64,000 nt of DNA from Methylocapsa sp. D3K7. Lineage in GTDB: Bacteria; Pseudomonadota; Alphaproteobacteria; Rhizobiales; Beijerinckiaceae. The stretch spans positions 3,888,501 through 3,952,500 of the forward strand of contig NZ_CP123229.1 in NCBI RefSeq assembly GCF_029855125.1, read 5' to 3'. The notes below the pieces were generated by a model that did not search any database, had not been told where the DNA came from, and saw nothing but the letters and a program-made list of their open reading frames with translations. Numbering within the stretch: position 1 is the stretch's first letter; each line of letters begins with the position of its first letter. The position numbers and the translations under genes are program-made. Below, one piece after another: positions 43,374 to 52,644 of this stretch.

Positions 43374-44969
43374 ATGCTGCGCTTTCCGGCCTGGAAGATC
43401 ACATCCATTCTCTTGATGACGGCGTTCGCGCTGCTTCTCATCGTGCCAAGCCTCTTATCGCCCGCTCATCGCGACGCGTTGATTTCGCATGTGCCGAAGT
43501 GGTTGCCCATCCGCACCCTCGTGCTCGGCCTTGATCTGCAAGGCGGCTCGCATGTGCTGCTCGAGGTCGATAGCAATTCAGTGGTGAAGACGCTTGTCGA
43601 CAACTTGCGCGACAGCGTCCGCCGGACGCTCCGCGAGGAGAAAGTGTCGATCACGGGCGGTATTGGCGTTGTGCCGCGTGGCGTGCAATTGCGCATTCCC
43701 GATCCCGCCGAGCGAGCACGGGCCATGCCGAAACTCAGGCAATTGGCGGCGACCTTTGGCAGCGGCATTACCGATAGCGCTCGGGCCCCGGCTTTCGATG
43801 TGACCGAGAACGACAACGGCCTCATTCAGTTCACCGTGACCGATGCCGGTGTCGACAGCAAGGTCCGCCGCGCGGTCGAGCAGTCAATCGAAGTGCTGCG
43901 CCGCCGTGTCGATGCGCTCGGGACAACCGAACCGAACATCCAGCGGCAAGGCGCCGATCGCATTCTCGTCGAGGTGCCCGGCCTGCAGGATACGAGCAAG
44001 CTCAAGGAAATTCTCGGAACGACGGCAAAGCTCGAATTCCGCCTTGTCGCCGAGCCCGGCGCAGACCCGGCTGATGTCGAGCCCTTGGATCAAGTGGACA
44101 ATCCCGGCAAATTGCCGGTCGAGAAGCGGGTCATGGTGCAGGGCGAGGATTTGACCGATGCACAGCCTGGCTTCGACAGTCGCACCCAGGAACCGGTTGT
44201 CAATTTTCGCTTCAACATTCGCGGCGGCCAAAGGTTTGGCGAGGTCACTTCGGAAAATGTCGGAAAATTGTTTGCGATCATTCTCGACGGCAAGGTGATT
44301 TCGGCGCCGCGCATCCTTGGCCCGATCACCGGCGGTTCCGGTCAAATCTCCGGGCACTTCACCGTCGAGTCGGCCAATAATCTGTCTATCTTGCTGCGCG
44401 CAGGCGCACTGCCCGCGAAACTCACGATTGTCGAGGAACGCACGGTTGGTCCTGGCCTAGGCCAGGATTCGATCGACGCGGGCAAACGTGCCGCCTATGT
44501 CGGCGCCGCCCTCGTCGCTTTCTATATGCTGATCACCTACGGCATCTTCGGCATCTTCGCCAATATCGCATTGGCCGTGCATGTCTCATTTATCTTCGCT
44601 GGCCTCGTGCTGCTGGGGGCGACGCTGACCCTTCCCGGCATCGCGGGCATCGTTCTGACCATTGGCATGGCGGTTGACGCCAACGTCTTGATCTATGAAC
44701 GCATCCGCGAGGAAGCGCATCTTGGCCGCTCGATCATTTCGGCGCTCGACGCCGGCTTCAAACGGGCCTTCGCGACGATCGTCGATTCCAATGTGACCAT
44801 GTTCGTCGCCGCCGCCATCTTGTATTTTCTCGGCTCGGGACCGGTTCGCGGTTTTGCCGTCTCGATGGCGCTTGGGATTTTGACCTCGATCGTGACGGCA
44901 GTCACCATGACGCGGATGATGATCGCGTTGTGGTACCGCTACAAACGGCCGGTGAAGCTGCCGATTTAG
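43374..44969 (+). CDS. secD: Protein translocase subunit SecD
   Basis: 531 residues. The D1 motif LGLDLQGGSHVLLEVD follows helix 1, then a large periplasmic domain with its head subdomain (about 60-350), then helices 2-6. TM4-5 contains GIVLTIGMAVDANVLIYERIREE, whose Asp is the proton-path residue. SecDF uses the proton gradient to pull preproteins through SecYEG after ATP-driven insertion. Length is normal for an alphaproteobacterium. It sits between yajC and secF in conserved order. Confidence 0.97.
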   Translation: MLRFPAWKITSILLMTAFALLLIVPSLLSPAHRDALISHVPKWLPIRTLVLGLDLQGGSHVLLEVDSNSVVKTLVDNLRDSVRRTLREEKVSITGGIGVVPRGVQLRIPDPAERARAMPKLRQLAATFGSGITDSARAPAFDVTENDNGLIQFTVTDAGVDSKVRRAVEQSIEVLRRRVDALGTTEPNIQRQGADRILVEVPGLQDTSKLKEILGTTAKLEFRLVAEPGADPADVEPLDQVDNPGKLPVEKRVMVQGEDLTDAQPGFDSRTQEPVVNFRFNIRGGQRFGEVTSENVGKLFAIILDGKVISAPRILGPITGGSGQISGHFTVESANNLSILLRAGALPAKLTIVEERTVGPGLGQDSIDAGKRAAYVGAALVAFYMLITYGIFGIFANIALAVHVSFIFAGLVLLGATLTLPGIAGIVLTIGMAVDANVLIYERIREEAHLGRSIISALDAGFKRAFATIVDSNVTMFVAAAILYFLGSGPVRGFAVSMALGILTSIVTAVTMTRMMIALWYRYKRPVKLPI

Positions 44970-45030
44970 GGAATATTTTAAAGGCCGCCGGGCTCTTTGA
45001 AGAACGGCGGCGAAGGGATAAAGTGTTTCC

Positions 45031-45978
45031 ATGAAACTTTTGCGCCTCGCACCCGAGAACACCAAATTTCCGTTCATGCGGTTCCGCCGCGTGAGCTACC
45101 CGTTCTCGGCGCTGCTTTCGATCATTTCGGTCGTGCTGTTCCTCAATGTGGGGATGAATTTCGGTATCGATTTTTCCGGCGGCACCTTGATCGAACTGCG
45201 CGCCAAGACGGGCGAGGCCGACACGGCGAAATTGCGGTCCATTGCCGAACATCTCAAGATCGGCGACGTCGAGGTTCAAGGTTTTGGCGGGGTCACTGAC
45301 GTGACCATGCGGTTTGGCCTTCAGACAGGCGGCGATGCCGCGCAGCAGGCCGCCGTCAACCGGGTAAAGGACGCCATCGGCGGGGACTATGAGGTCCGCC
45401 GCACGGAGGTCGTCGGGCCCCGCGTTTCCGGCGAACTCGTGCAATCTGGAACCCTCGGCGTCGTCATCTCGATCATCGCGGTTCTGTGCTATTTGTGGTT
45501 CCGTTTCGAGTGGCAATTCGCGGTTGGCGCGATCATCGCGACGATGCACGATCTGTTGCTGACAGTCGGCTTTTTCTCGCTGACAAGGCTCGAATTCAAC
45601 ACGACGTCGATCGCCGCAATTCTGACCATCGTCGGCTATTCCTTGAACGAAACCGTTGTCGTGCTCGATCGCATCCGCGAAATGATGCGGAAATTCCGCA
45701 AGATGCCGACCGATCAATTGATCGATGTCTCGGTCAATGCGGTGATCCCGCGCACGATCATGACCGCGACCACCGTGTTTCTGGCGCTCCTCGCACTTGT
45801 CGTTTTCGGCGGTCAAGTCATTCGCTCGTTCTCGCTTGCGATGATCTGGGGCATCTTCGTCGCGACCTATTCCTCGATCTTCATCTGTTCGCCGATGCTG
45901 ATCTATCTCGGCCTGCGTGGCGATACGGTGGGTTCGGCGCCAGCTCCAGTGACAAAGCCCGCGAGGAAGCCGGTCTAG
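45031..45978 (+). CDS. secF: Protein translocase subunit SecF
   Basis: 315 residues. The first helix is followed by MNFGIDFSGGTLIELRAKTG and a short periplasmic domain. Helices 2-6 include ILTIVGYSLNETVVVLDRIRE, the SecF counterpart of the SecD proton-path motif, and PRTIMTATTVFLALLAL. It forms the SecDF pair with the gene just upstream (61-base gap). Nothing unusual. Confidence 0.97.
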   Translation: MKLLRLAPENTKFPFMRFRRVSYPFSALLSIISVVLFLNVGMNFGIDFSGGTLIELRAKTGEADTAKLRSIAEHLKIGDVEVQGFGGVTDVTMRFGLQTGGDAAQQAAVNRVKDAIGGDYEVRRTEVVGPRVSGELVQSGTLGVVISIIAVLCYLWFRFEWQFAVGAIIATMHDLLLTVGFFSLTRLEFNTTSIAAILTIVGYSLNETVVVLDRIREMMRKFRKMPTDQLIDVSVNAVIPRTIMTATTVFLALLALVVFGGQVIRSFSLAMIWGIFVATYSSIFICSPMLIYLGLRGDTVGSAPAPVTKPARKPV

Positions 45979-46005
45979 GCTTTCGCGCATCACCCAAGGG
46001 TGCTC

Positions 46006-46392
46006 ATGACGGAGCCAAGATACGCTGGTTTTTTGCCCGGCGCGCATGCGCTGGAGGGCTATGGATCTGGCGGATTCCGCTTTGCCTCGATGTCGCATCG
46101 CGGCTCGATCCTTGCCCTGCCGTCCGGCATCATCGCCTGGGGCGCGCTCGCTCCGTCCGACATTAATGCCGCCTCCCTGCAACCGGTTTTCCAGGAGCCG
46201 CCCGGGAGTATCGAACACCTGCTGATCGGCACGGGGCGCGAATTTGCACCGCTTGACGAGGAGCTTCGCCAGCTTCTGAGGAAAGCAGGAATCCGTCCCG
46301 AGCCGATGCCGACGGGGGCCGCCGCCCGCACCTATTCCATTTTGCTTGGCGAAAAGCGCCGTGTCGCGGCGGCGCTCCTGGCCGTTCCGTGA
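46006..46392 (+). CDS. Mth938-like protein (NDUFAF3 family)
   Basis: 128 residues from the ATG at 46006. The Mth938 fold is marked by GFRFASMSHRGSILALPSGI and IEHLLIGTGREFAPLDEELR, with the LRKAGIRPEPMPTGAAARTY block. NDUFAF3, the mitochondrial relative, is an assembly factor of respiratory complex I; alphaproteobacterial homologues lie next to secDF. The stop overlaps the GTG start of the next gene by 4 bases (GTGA), coupling it to a homologue of another complex I factor, NDUFAF6. Confidence 0.86.
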   Translation: MTEPRYAGFLPGAHALEGYGSGGFRFASMSHRGSILALPSGIIAWGALAPSDINAASLQPVFQEPPGSIEHLLIGTGREFAPLDEELRQLLRKAGIRPEPMPTGAAARTYSILLGEKRRVAAALLAVP

Positions 46393-47258
46393 AGCGCGGG
46401 CAAGTGCCGCAGCCTCGCGCGAGCGATTATGCCTATTGCGAAGATCTGCTGCGCCGTGACGACCGCGACCGCTGGCTTGCCAGTCTTTTTGTCCCGCAGC
46501 CATTGCGGCCGCATGTTCAAGCCCTTTATGCGTTCAGTCTTGAAGTTGCGCGGGTGCGGGAAATCGTTTCCGAGCCTTTGCTCGGCGAAATCCGGTTCCA
46601 ATGGTGGCGCGACGCGCTCGAGGGAAAGACCGAGTCGGGCGCCGGGGCCAATCCCGTTGCCGCGGCTCTCCTCGATACGGTCTCCCGCTTCAGCCTGCCG
46701 GAAGCTCCGCTTATCGAATTGGTCGACGCGCGGCTCGCGGATCTTTACGACGACCCAATAGAATCGGTCGCTGCGCTCGAATCCTACACGGATGTGACCT
46801 GCGCAAATCTTTTCCGCCTTATCACTTTGGTTCTTGATGGGGAGGAAGCAGTTGCCGGTCTTGGCGTCGCCGGCCATGCAGGGATCGCCTATGGGATCAC
46901 AGGGCTGCTGCGTGCCCTGCCTTGGCATAGCGCGCGCGGCCAGGTTTTCGTCCCGTCCGAAATTTTGCGCAAGCATGGGGCGGAGCCAGGTGATCTGGCC
47001 GTCGGGCGCGCCTCGCCCGCGATCCTCGCCGCGATTGCGGAATTGCGTGCTCTTGCGCGTACGCATCTTGAGACCTTTGATGCGCGGTTGCAAAGCATCC
47101 CGGATAAAACGCGTCCGGCATTCTTGCCGGTCAGCCTCTGCGAGCCCTATTTGCGGCTGATGGAACAGCCCGGCTACGATCCGTTCAAGACCGTGATCGA
47201 GCTGCCCCAATGGCGGCGGCAGTGGAGTCTTTGGCGTGCGTCAGGACGCTGGGGTTAG
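46389..47258 (+). CDS. Squalene/phytoene synthase-like protein (NDUFAF6 family)
   Basis: 289 residues starting at GTG (46389), translationally coupled to the Mth938-like gene. The fold keeps YAFSLEVARVREIVSEPLLG and FQWWRDALEG, but the DxxxD aspartates of true squalene and phytoene synthases are not clearly kept in the first half, and no isoprenoid genes are near. Together with its partner this argues for an NDUFAF6-type complex I assembly role and not carotenoid or hopanoid synthesis. The pair after secDF is common in Hyphomicrobiales. Confidence 0.82.
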   Translation: MKRGQVPQPRASDYAYCEDLLRRDDRDRWLASLFVPQPLRPHVQALYAFSLEVARVREIVSEPLLGEIRFQWWRDALEGKTESGAGANPVAAALLDTVSRFSLPEAPLIELVDARLADLYDDPIESVAALESYTDVTCANLFRLITLVLDGEEAVAGLGVAGHAGIAYGITGLLRALPWHSARGQVFVPSEILRKHGAEPGDLAVGRASPAILAAIAELRALARTHLETFDARLQSIPDKTRPAFLPVSLCEPYLRLMEQPGYDPFKTVIELPQWRRQWSLWRASGRWG

Positions 47259-47298
47259 ATCCGTTTCAAAGTCGCCGCAAGAGATCGCATCCCGAACG

Positions 47299-48546
47299 TC
47301 AATTCTTCCCAATAGCGGTTTTCTGAGGCACGTTTAGTTTTTCTGCAAATACCAATTTGGCTTTATCGACGCTGGCTTGTTGGAAGACTCCGAGCCTCGC
47401 CACCGCGTCAAGTTGTTCTGATACGCGCTCGAGTTGGCGAATTCTCTCCGCTGGACCGTTCGCATGTGTGTCAAGCCACGAAGGGAGCTTCGTTTTGGCA
47501 AATCGATCCAACGAGAATTTTTGCATGCATTTGCGATATTGGTTCATGAAGTCGTCCGGCAGATGCAACGTCTTTCCTTCGAACGTTATGAATTGGTCGC
47601 CGATATGGATCAATCGGCCGTCGTTGAGCACGGCATCGACTGTGAGATCGACATTGTAATTTTCATCATCGACACTGTTCGTGATGCTCAATAATTCTAT
47701 CTGAGGATCTGTTGGAGATACGCTTTTTGAGAAGCTTAGAGTGACTTGTTTCGTGTCATGTATGTTTTTGATAAACCCTGGGGCCTTTTCGTCAAAAACC
47801 TGCGAACGAACGCTTTTTGTAAGGACCAAACGCCCCGAATTTCCATTTAAAACTTGCCCATCAATGGAATATCTGTAGCGCGCAAACGGATATTGAACGG
47901 AAATCGCATAAGTCTGCACGCTGCCGACCATCTGGACATTCACAGTTGTCCCCGCGGGGATACACAAATGGTTTTCGTGAAACACGACAGGCTGTGGCGG
48001 TGAAATCGGCGCGCTCTTTACGTTCGTCTCGTCAACGCGCAAATCGCTTGACGTAAAATGGATGTCGGCCTCGCTGTGGCCATCGACGATATACCAAGCT
48101 CCGCCCAAGGCGCTTGTCGATTGCCGTAAGTCCGAATGCAGGGGCATCGCCAAATTGCCGTTAATGAGGGATTGCTCCGTGAGGATGAATACTTGGGCGC
48201 CCACTGGTTCATCCGCATCGGCTGACGCAAGCCAGCTAAACGGATCCCATAGTGACCAGTCCGACATCACTGAAAGTTCAGCACTCTGAATAGCAACGTT
48301 GATGACGTCCGGCAGAAGCCCCTCAATAAACTTGTTCAATTGCTGGTCAAACAGTGCCTTGGCTGTTGCCAACGGAGTTGGAGACGCAACGGCCGCCGTG
48401 GCAATGCTCTGTAGATAGAAAATCGTTGAAGCGGTCGCGCACCTCGTTTTTGACGTCGTTGAACGCGCCTTCCATTGCGTCCCGCTTTGTTCCATCCTCA
48501 TCCAAAGCCATACAGAAAATAGCCGCGGTACCGGGAAGAAATACAC
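47299..48546 (-). CDS. Unknown protein, C-terminal part of a frameshifted gene
   Basis: Coherent protein sequence begins near LQSIATAAVASPTPLATAKA (about 48,420) and continues to the stop. The first 45 or so residues of this frame merely read the upstream gene out of frame and are not real. The middle is beta-rich (VFHENHLCIPAGTTVNVQMV, then YAISVQYPFARYRY); the C-terminus is basic and helical. I recognise no family. The DNA is visibly poorer in G+C than neighbouring core genes, which suggests transfer. It most likely forms one gene with 48347-48880. Confidence 0.5.
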   Translation of the reverse strand: MYFFPVPRLFSVWLWMRMEQSGTQWKARSTTSKTRCATASTIFYLQSIATAAVASPTPLATAKALFDQQLNKFIEGLLPDVINVAIQSAELSVMSDWSLWDPFSWLASADADEPVGAQVFILTEQSLINGNLAMPLHSDLRQSTSALGGAWYIVDGHSEADIHFTSSDLRVDETNVKSAPISPPQPVVFHENHLCIPAGTTVNVQMVGSVQTYAISVQYPFARYRYSIDGQVLNGNSGRLVLTKSVRSQVFDEKAPGFIKNIHDTKQVTLSFSKSVSPTDPQIELLSITNSVDDENYNVDLTVDAVLNDGRLIHIGDQFITFEGKTLHLPDDFMNQYRKCMQKFSLDRFAKTKLPSWLDTHANGPAERIRQLERVSEQLDAVARLGVFQQASVDKAKLVFAEKLNVPQKTAIGKN

Positions 48547-48880
48547 GCACCGACAAGGGACCTTGGGACAATGTGAGCTTGATCGGAGTGAGGCTTGTCC
48601 TGAACCCCCCTATATCCGGATGAATAAAAATGTTCCCGCCGCTCTTAAAACTATCGACACCTAAATTTCCGGGCTGGCCGGAACCAGAGTGAATCGTGAT
48701 ATTGGCCGACAGATGCCCTTGATCTCCCACCCGCTGCCGAACGGTGCTTCCGTCAATTTGAATTAGAAATGCCCAAAGATAGGGCTCATCTTCTCCGCTC
48801 GGATCCGTGGGCGTAATGCAATGGAGATTTTCGAGTGTCGCGCGCAAATTAAATATCATTTGATGATCCCCGTTCGGCAA
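48347..48880 (-). CDS. Unknown protein, N-terminal part of a frameshifted gene
   Basis: 177 residues; starts at 48880 or at the Met 7 codons later (MIFNLRATLENLHC). The first 145 residues look genuine (beta-strand rich, GNIFIHPDIGGF, then IKLTLSQGPLSVRVFLPG, AIFCMALDEDGTKRDAMEGA), ending in a helix KNEVRDRFNDFL. After that the frame turns to Cys/His/Ser-rich nonsense, while the other frame carries on with plausible sequence. A one-base indel near 48,420 would join the two into a protein of about 520 residues. No signal peptide. Function unknown. Confidence 0.5.
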   Translation of the reverse strand: MPNGDHQMIFNLRATLENLHCITPTDPSGEDEPYLWAFLIQIDGSTVRQRVGDQGHLSANITIHSGSGQPGNLGVDSFKSGGNIFIHPDIGGFRTSLTPIKLTLSQGPLSVRVFLPGTAAIFCMALDEDGTKRDAMEGAFNDVKNEVRDRFNDFLSTEHCHGGRCVSNSVGNSQGTV

Positions 48881-49047
48881 AAATAACGTCTATATGACCT
48901 ATCACGAAACGGTAGAGCCCGATGAAATAGTTGCGCACTTTGCTGCAAGCGAGCGACCTCGCCAGGGATTTAGGGCGAGTCGCCAGAGATGCGAGCGAAG
49001 TTGCCGATCTTACAGCCAAAATGCGGATATGTTACGCGGCTTCCGCC

Positions 49048-50328
49048 TCACATGCCCTCAGGCTGCCCGGCGACCGTCACAAGGAGCTTGCCATCGCCGA
49101 ACAGGCGCTTGGCGGCGCGCTTGGCATCCGTCATCGTCACCGCCGCGATGAGCTTGTTGCGCTCGTCGAGATATTCGACACCAAAACCTTCCGTCTGCAA
49201 ATGCAGGAGCTGGCTCGCGATCTTGGTCGAGGTATCAAACCTCAACGCGTAGGAGCCGATGAGATATTTCTTCGCTTTGGCGAGTTCCTCATCCGTCGGG
49301 CCGCTGTTCGCGAGGTCCAAAATCTCGCTTTCGATGACAGCCATCGATTCGGCGGCACGCTCGTTCTTGGTCGATGTGCCGCCGGAGAACATGGCGGCAT
49401 GATCATAGGTCGCAAGTTGCGAATAGACCGAATAAGCAAGTCCGCGCTTCTCGCGCACTTCGCGGAAAAGCCGCGCCGAAAAAATACCGCCGCCCAAAAT
49501 ATGATTGACGACCGTGGCGACGACGAAGTCCGGGTCCTTGCGGGAAATCCCCTCGCGGCCAAAGCGGATCGTCGATTGCGGCACGTCGAGACGGGCAACA
49601 TGCCTTGTCCCGGCACCGGAGAATGCCGTGGGCGCGACCGGCGCAAGGGAGGATTTCTCTGGCAGCGGGCCAAACACATTGTCAAGATGGCTGGCGAGAG
49701 CCGCTGCGTCGATCGCGCCGACGGCGGCGATCTTGAGGTTGTCTCGCGCGAAGGTCGCACCGCGCATGTCGATCAAATTGGCACGCGTCAGGGCGGGCAG
49801 GGTGGAGAGATCGCCGCGCACCGGCAGGCCATAGGGATGATTTGGATAGGCAAGAGCACGAAAATTCCGGCCCGCGACAAAGTCTGGATCATTCGCCTCG
49901 CGCTTGAGGCCGGCGGCGATTTGGCTCACAACCCGCTCAAAAGGCTCGGGATCGAGACGCGCCTGCGTCACCGCGAGCCGCAACAGATCAAAAGCCCGGT
50001 TCGCATTCCGCGCCAACGTCTGCAGGCGCCCGCCGAGGCTGTCGCGATCGGCGGAGAACGAGATTTCGATCGCATCCTCATCGAGGGCGCGATGGAAGCC
50101 CTCGGCGTCATAGGGTCCAGCTCCTTCGTCGAGCAGGCCGGCGAGCAGTGTCCCGGCGCCGGGTTTGCCGATCGGATCTTGCGCGGCGCCACCTTTGAAG
50201 GCGAATTCGATGGCAATCAGCGGAACCGCGTAATCCTCGACGAGCCACGCTTCGATGCCGCCCTTGGAGACGATCTTTTGCACGGTCGAGGCGCGGGTGG
50301 GAGCTTCAGGGGCGGCAAGGGCTGTCAT
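49048..50328 (-). CDS. M16-family peptidase-like protein without the zinc motif
   Basis: 426 residues with the M16 two-domain fold. The inverted zinc motif is absent; the N-terminal region reads IEFAFKGGAAQDPIGKPGAG where active members have HxxEH. The C-terminal R/Y pair is present (GIFSARLFREVREKRGLAYS). It therefore matches the inactive partner of a two-subunit M16 enzyme, with the catalytic gene 43 bases upstream, as in mitochondrial-processing-like pairs. No signal peptide is seen at this start. Its role is to complete the proteolytic chamber. Confidence 0.9.
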   Translation of the reverse strand: MTALAAPEAPTRASTVQKIVSKGGIEAWLVEDYAVPLIAIEFAFKGGAAQDPIGKPGAGTLLAGLLDEGAGPYDAEGFHRALDEDAIEISFSADRDSLGGRLQTLARNANRAFDLLRLAVTQARLDPEPFERVVSQIAAGLKREANDPDFVAGRNFRALAYPNHPYGLPVRGDLSTLPALTRANLIDMRGATFARDNLKIAAVGAIDAAALASHLDNVFGPLPEKSSLAPVAPTAFSGAGTRHVARLDVPQSTIRFGREGISRKDPDFVVATVVNHILGGGIFSARLFREVREKRGLAYSVYSQLATYDHAAMFSGGTSTKNERAAESMAVIESEILDLANSGPTDEELAKAKKYLIGSYALRFDTSTKIASQLLHLQTEGFGVEYLDERNKLIAAVTMTDAKRAAKRLFGDGKLLVTVAGQPEGM

Positions 50329-50371
50329 GTTTTTTTTCCAAAGCCGGTCGATGCGGCTGGGTCAAATGAGT

Positions 50372-51769
50372 TCAGAGCGCAATGGACTCTATGCTGCCCA
50401 CGCTCTCCGTGGGCGGGGCGGCGTCGGCTTCGACAGGCAAAAGAAAGCCCGTCACGCCGCGCCGCTTGTCGAGCCAGCGGACCGCCTTTTTGACATCTTC
50501 GGCCCGCACGGCCTCGATGCGCGCGGGCCATTGCGTGACATCATCGAGGCCCAACCCCGCTGCCAACGAGGCGCCATACCAGCGAGCCAGCGTCGCTTGG
50601 TTGTCTTGCGCATAGATCGCCTCGGCGACAAGGCGGGTTTTGGCGCGCTGGACATCCGCCTCAGAAATGGTCTGCGCGGCGCGGGCAATCACGGCATCGA
50701 TCGCGGCGTCGAGACGTTCCAGGGACACACCTTGCGCGGGCACGGCGTACACATAAAACCGTGTGTCATCGACGGACGTGCCTTGATAATGCGCGCCCGC
50801 CATTACCGCGAGTTTCTCATCGATGACCAAGGTCTTGAACAAAAGGCTCGTGTGACCGCCGCCAAGCAGATGCGCCAAAACTTCGAGCGCCTCGGCATCG
50901 CCAGGCGCCGCCGATTTATAGGAGGGGACGAGGAAAATGCGCTGGAGGGTTGGCTGCTCGACCTTTTCGTCGGCGAGCGTCACAAGCCGATGCGCGCGCG
51001 GTTCCGGCTCGCGCGGACGAAGCCGTTTGGGCGGCGCGCCATGTGCAGCAATAGAGCCATAATATTTTTCCGCCAGCCCGACCACCTCCGGTGCTTCGAC
51101 ATCGCCGGCAACGACGAGGATGGCGTTTTCCGGCGTATAGAATCGATCGTAATAGGCAAGCGCATCGGTCCTATCGAGACCTTCGATCTCATGGCTCCAG
51201 CCGATGATCGGCCGGCCATAGGGATGCTGCGTGAAGAGCGCCGCCTGCAAGGCCTCGCCAAGCTGTTCGGAGGGATCGGAATCGGTCCGCATCCGCCGCT
51301 CCTCGAGCACGACATTGCGCTCGGGGGTCACTTCCTCGTCGCTCAAGACCAGATTTTTCATCCGGTCGGCTTCGTATTCCATGCAGACGTCCAAATGTTC
51401 CTTGGCGACGCGCTGGAAATAGGCGGTGTAATCATTCGACGTGAAAGCATTCTCCTGGCCGCCGAGGTCGGCGATCAACTCGGAAAACTTGCCCTGCGGA
51501 TGGTTGCTGGTGCCCTTGAACATCAAATGTTCAAGAAAATGCGCGATGCCCGATTTGCTGACCGGATCGTCGGCCGAGCCGTTGCGATACCAAATCATAT
51601 GGGTGATGACGGGCGCCCGATGGTCCTCGATGACGACGATCTCGAGGCCGTTGGCAAGTTTCGCATGCGTGATAGGTGGACCGGCGGGTTTGCCGCGCGC
51701 GTCTGCCGAGGGGTTCAGAAAGACGCTCTCCCGCGCCGGTAAATTTTCACCCGAGGTCATTCCATCCAT
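50372..51769 (-). CDS. M16-family zinc metallopeptidase
   Basis: 465 residues. The inverted zinc motif H77-F-L-E80-H81 (in GIAHFLEHLMFKGT) and a downstream Glu near 160 (RNVVLEERRMRTD) give a full zinc site. Domains: catalytic half 35-230, inactive half 240-450. The start at 51769 is followed by a second Met at residue 4. No signal peptide is evident, so it may act in the cytoplasm or by a non-classical route. It is the active subunit of the pair with the zinc-less gene downstream; targets are probably short peptides. Confidence 0.92.
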   Translation of the reverse strand: MDGMTSGENLPARESVFLNPSADARGKPAGPPITHAKLANGLEIVVIEDHRAPVITHMIWYRNGSADDPVSKSGIAHFLEHLMFKGTSNHPQGKFSELIADLGGQENAFTSNDYTAYFQRVAKEHLDVCMEYEADRMKNLVLSDEEVTPERNVVLEERRMRTDSDPSEQLGEALQAALFTQHPYGRPIIGWSHEIEGLDRTDALAYYDRFYTPENAILVVAGDVEAPEVVGLAEKYYGSIAAHGAPPKRLRPREPEPRAHRLVTLADEKVEQPTLQRIFLVPSYKSAAPGDAEALEVLAHLLGGGHTSLLFKTLVIDEKLAVMAGAHYQGTSVDDTRFYVYAVPAQGVSLERLDAAIDAVIARAAQTISEADVQRAKTRLVAEAIYAQDNQATLARWYGASLAAGLGLDDVTQWPARIEAVRAEDVKKAVRWLDKRRGVTGFLLPVEADAAPPTESVGSIESIAL

Positions 51770-51775
51770 CGCTTT

Positions 51776-51824
51776 CTAGAGCATGATCCCAGACATTCTG
51801 CAACATTCCGGGATCATTCTCTAG
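51776..51824. repeat. Palindromic repeat of the Rhizobiales GATC-ATGCTCTA type
   Basis: CTAGAGCATGATCCC (51776-51790) and GGGATCATTCTCTAG (51810-51824) are inverted repeats with one mismatch and a 19-base loop. Copies of this AGAGCATGATCC element are scattered between genes of many Hyphomicrobiales. Here it lies between an M16 peptidase start and the stop of the gene upstream and may also act as a terminator. Confidence 0.65.
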
Positions 51825-51834
51825 CGGAGCGAAT

Positions 51835-52536
51835 CTAATTGTCGACCGAGAGCTTATGTCCCTGTGAACGAATAAAGGCACCCGGATCGGCGACGTCAGG
51901 TTGATCCTTTGGCGCCTCGATGGTCGCCTTGGCGACGCCCGTCGCCTTCCGGTAACCCGGGGGCGGCTCGGTCAAATATTTGCGCTGCGGCTCTGGCCCC
52001 GGCTGGATTTTATCCGACGAGGTGCTGGAGACCATGGATTTTAGAGCCTTCCAGGGCGCATAGAGGCATATCGGCGTCCCAGCGCCGGCTTGACATTCGT
52101 CGGGCGGGCCGTCCGCGGGCAACGGACCTCGCCCTTGCTGCAGCTCCGTCTGAGACATTTCGACGCGCGTATTGGGCGTTATTTGCGGGGCGGGCCGGCG
52201 GGAATCCAGGGCCGCGCGGCGTTCGGCGATAACGTCGGGGTCTTTGGGCCAAGACGGATCGCGGACCGCCACTTTGGGCGGCGGCAGGTCGATTTTAGGA
52301 GGCACTACGATCGGCGGCCTTGCCCGGTAATCGATCGCATCTTGCTCCTTGTCGAACTGCATCCCGACAAAGCCCAGCACGGAATTGAACATATTGGTAT
52401 CTTCCTGCGCTCGCGCTGGCGACACGCCGGAAAACGCCGCGACACACAACAGAGCGGCGGCCGACACCACCGCGCCAAGGCTGCGTCCTACGACGATACC
52501 GGAGATCATGGTCTTCATCTTTGATCGACTCCGCAA
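51835..52536 (-). CDS. Exported proline-rich protein of unknown function
   Basis: 233 residues, or 227 from the second Met. A signal peptide (about 8-44, ending SPARAQ) precedes NMFNSVLGFVGMQFDKEQDA and IDYRARPPIVVPPKIDLPPP, then a Pro-rich tail with two cysteines (DECQAGAGTPICLY). Proteins of this composition with the MQFDKEQDAIDYRxRPPLVVP pattern are conserved hypotheticals of Hyphomicrobiales next to lspA and M16 peptidase genes. It should be periplasmic or envelope-bound. No function is known. Confidence 0.78.
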   Translation of the reverse strand: MRSRSKMKTMISGIVVGRSLGAVVSAAALLCVAAFSGVSPARAQEDTNMFNSVLGFVGMQFDKEQDAIDYRARPPIVVPPKIDLPPPKVAVRDPSWPKDPDVIAERRAALDSRRPAPQITPNTRVEMSQTELQQGRGPLPADGPPDECQAGAGTPICLYAPWKALKSMVSSTSSDKIQPGPEPQRKYLTEPPPGYRKATGVAKATIEAPKDQPDVADPGAFIRSQGHKLSVDN

Positions 52537-52644
52537 ATCCTGAGGGTCCCGTGTCCTCGCGGGAACTCTGCGCGGGCATTGTGTCCGCCTTCAGGGCTTT
52601 TTGGAGGCAAACGCTAGTCGGGAGCCAGTGCTGGCTAAGAAAAG

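Noticed and set aside
44902..46503. 533-residue open frame on the minus strand
   Set aside because: Antisense to secF, the Mth938-like gene and part of the synthase-like gene; composition typical of a shadow frame.
48931..50493. 520-residue open frame on the plus strand
   Set aside because: Antisense to the M16 peptidase pair, which has clear family motifs.
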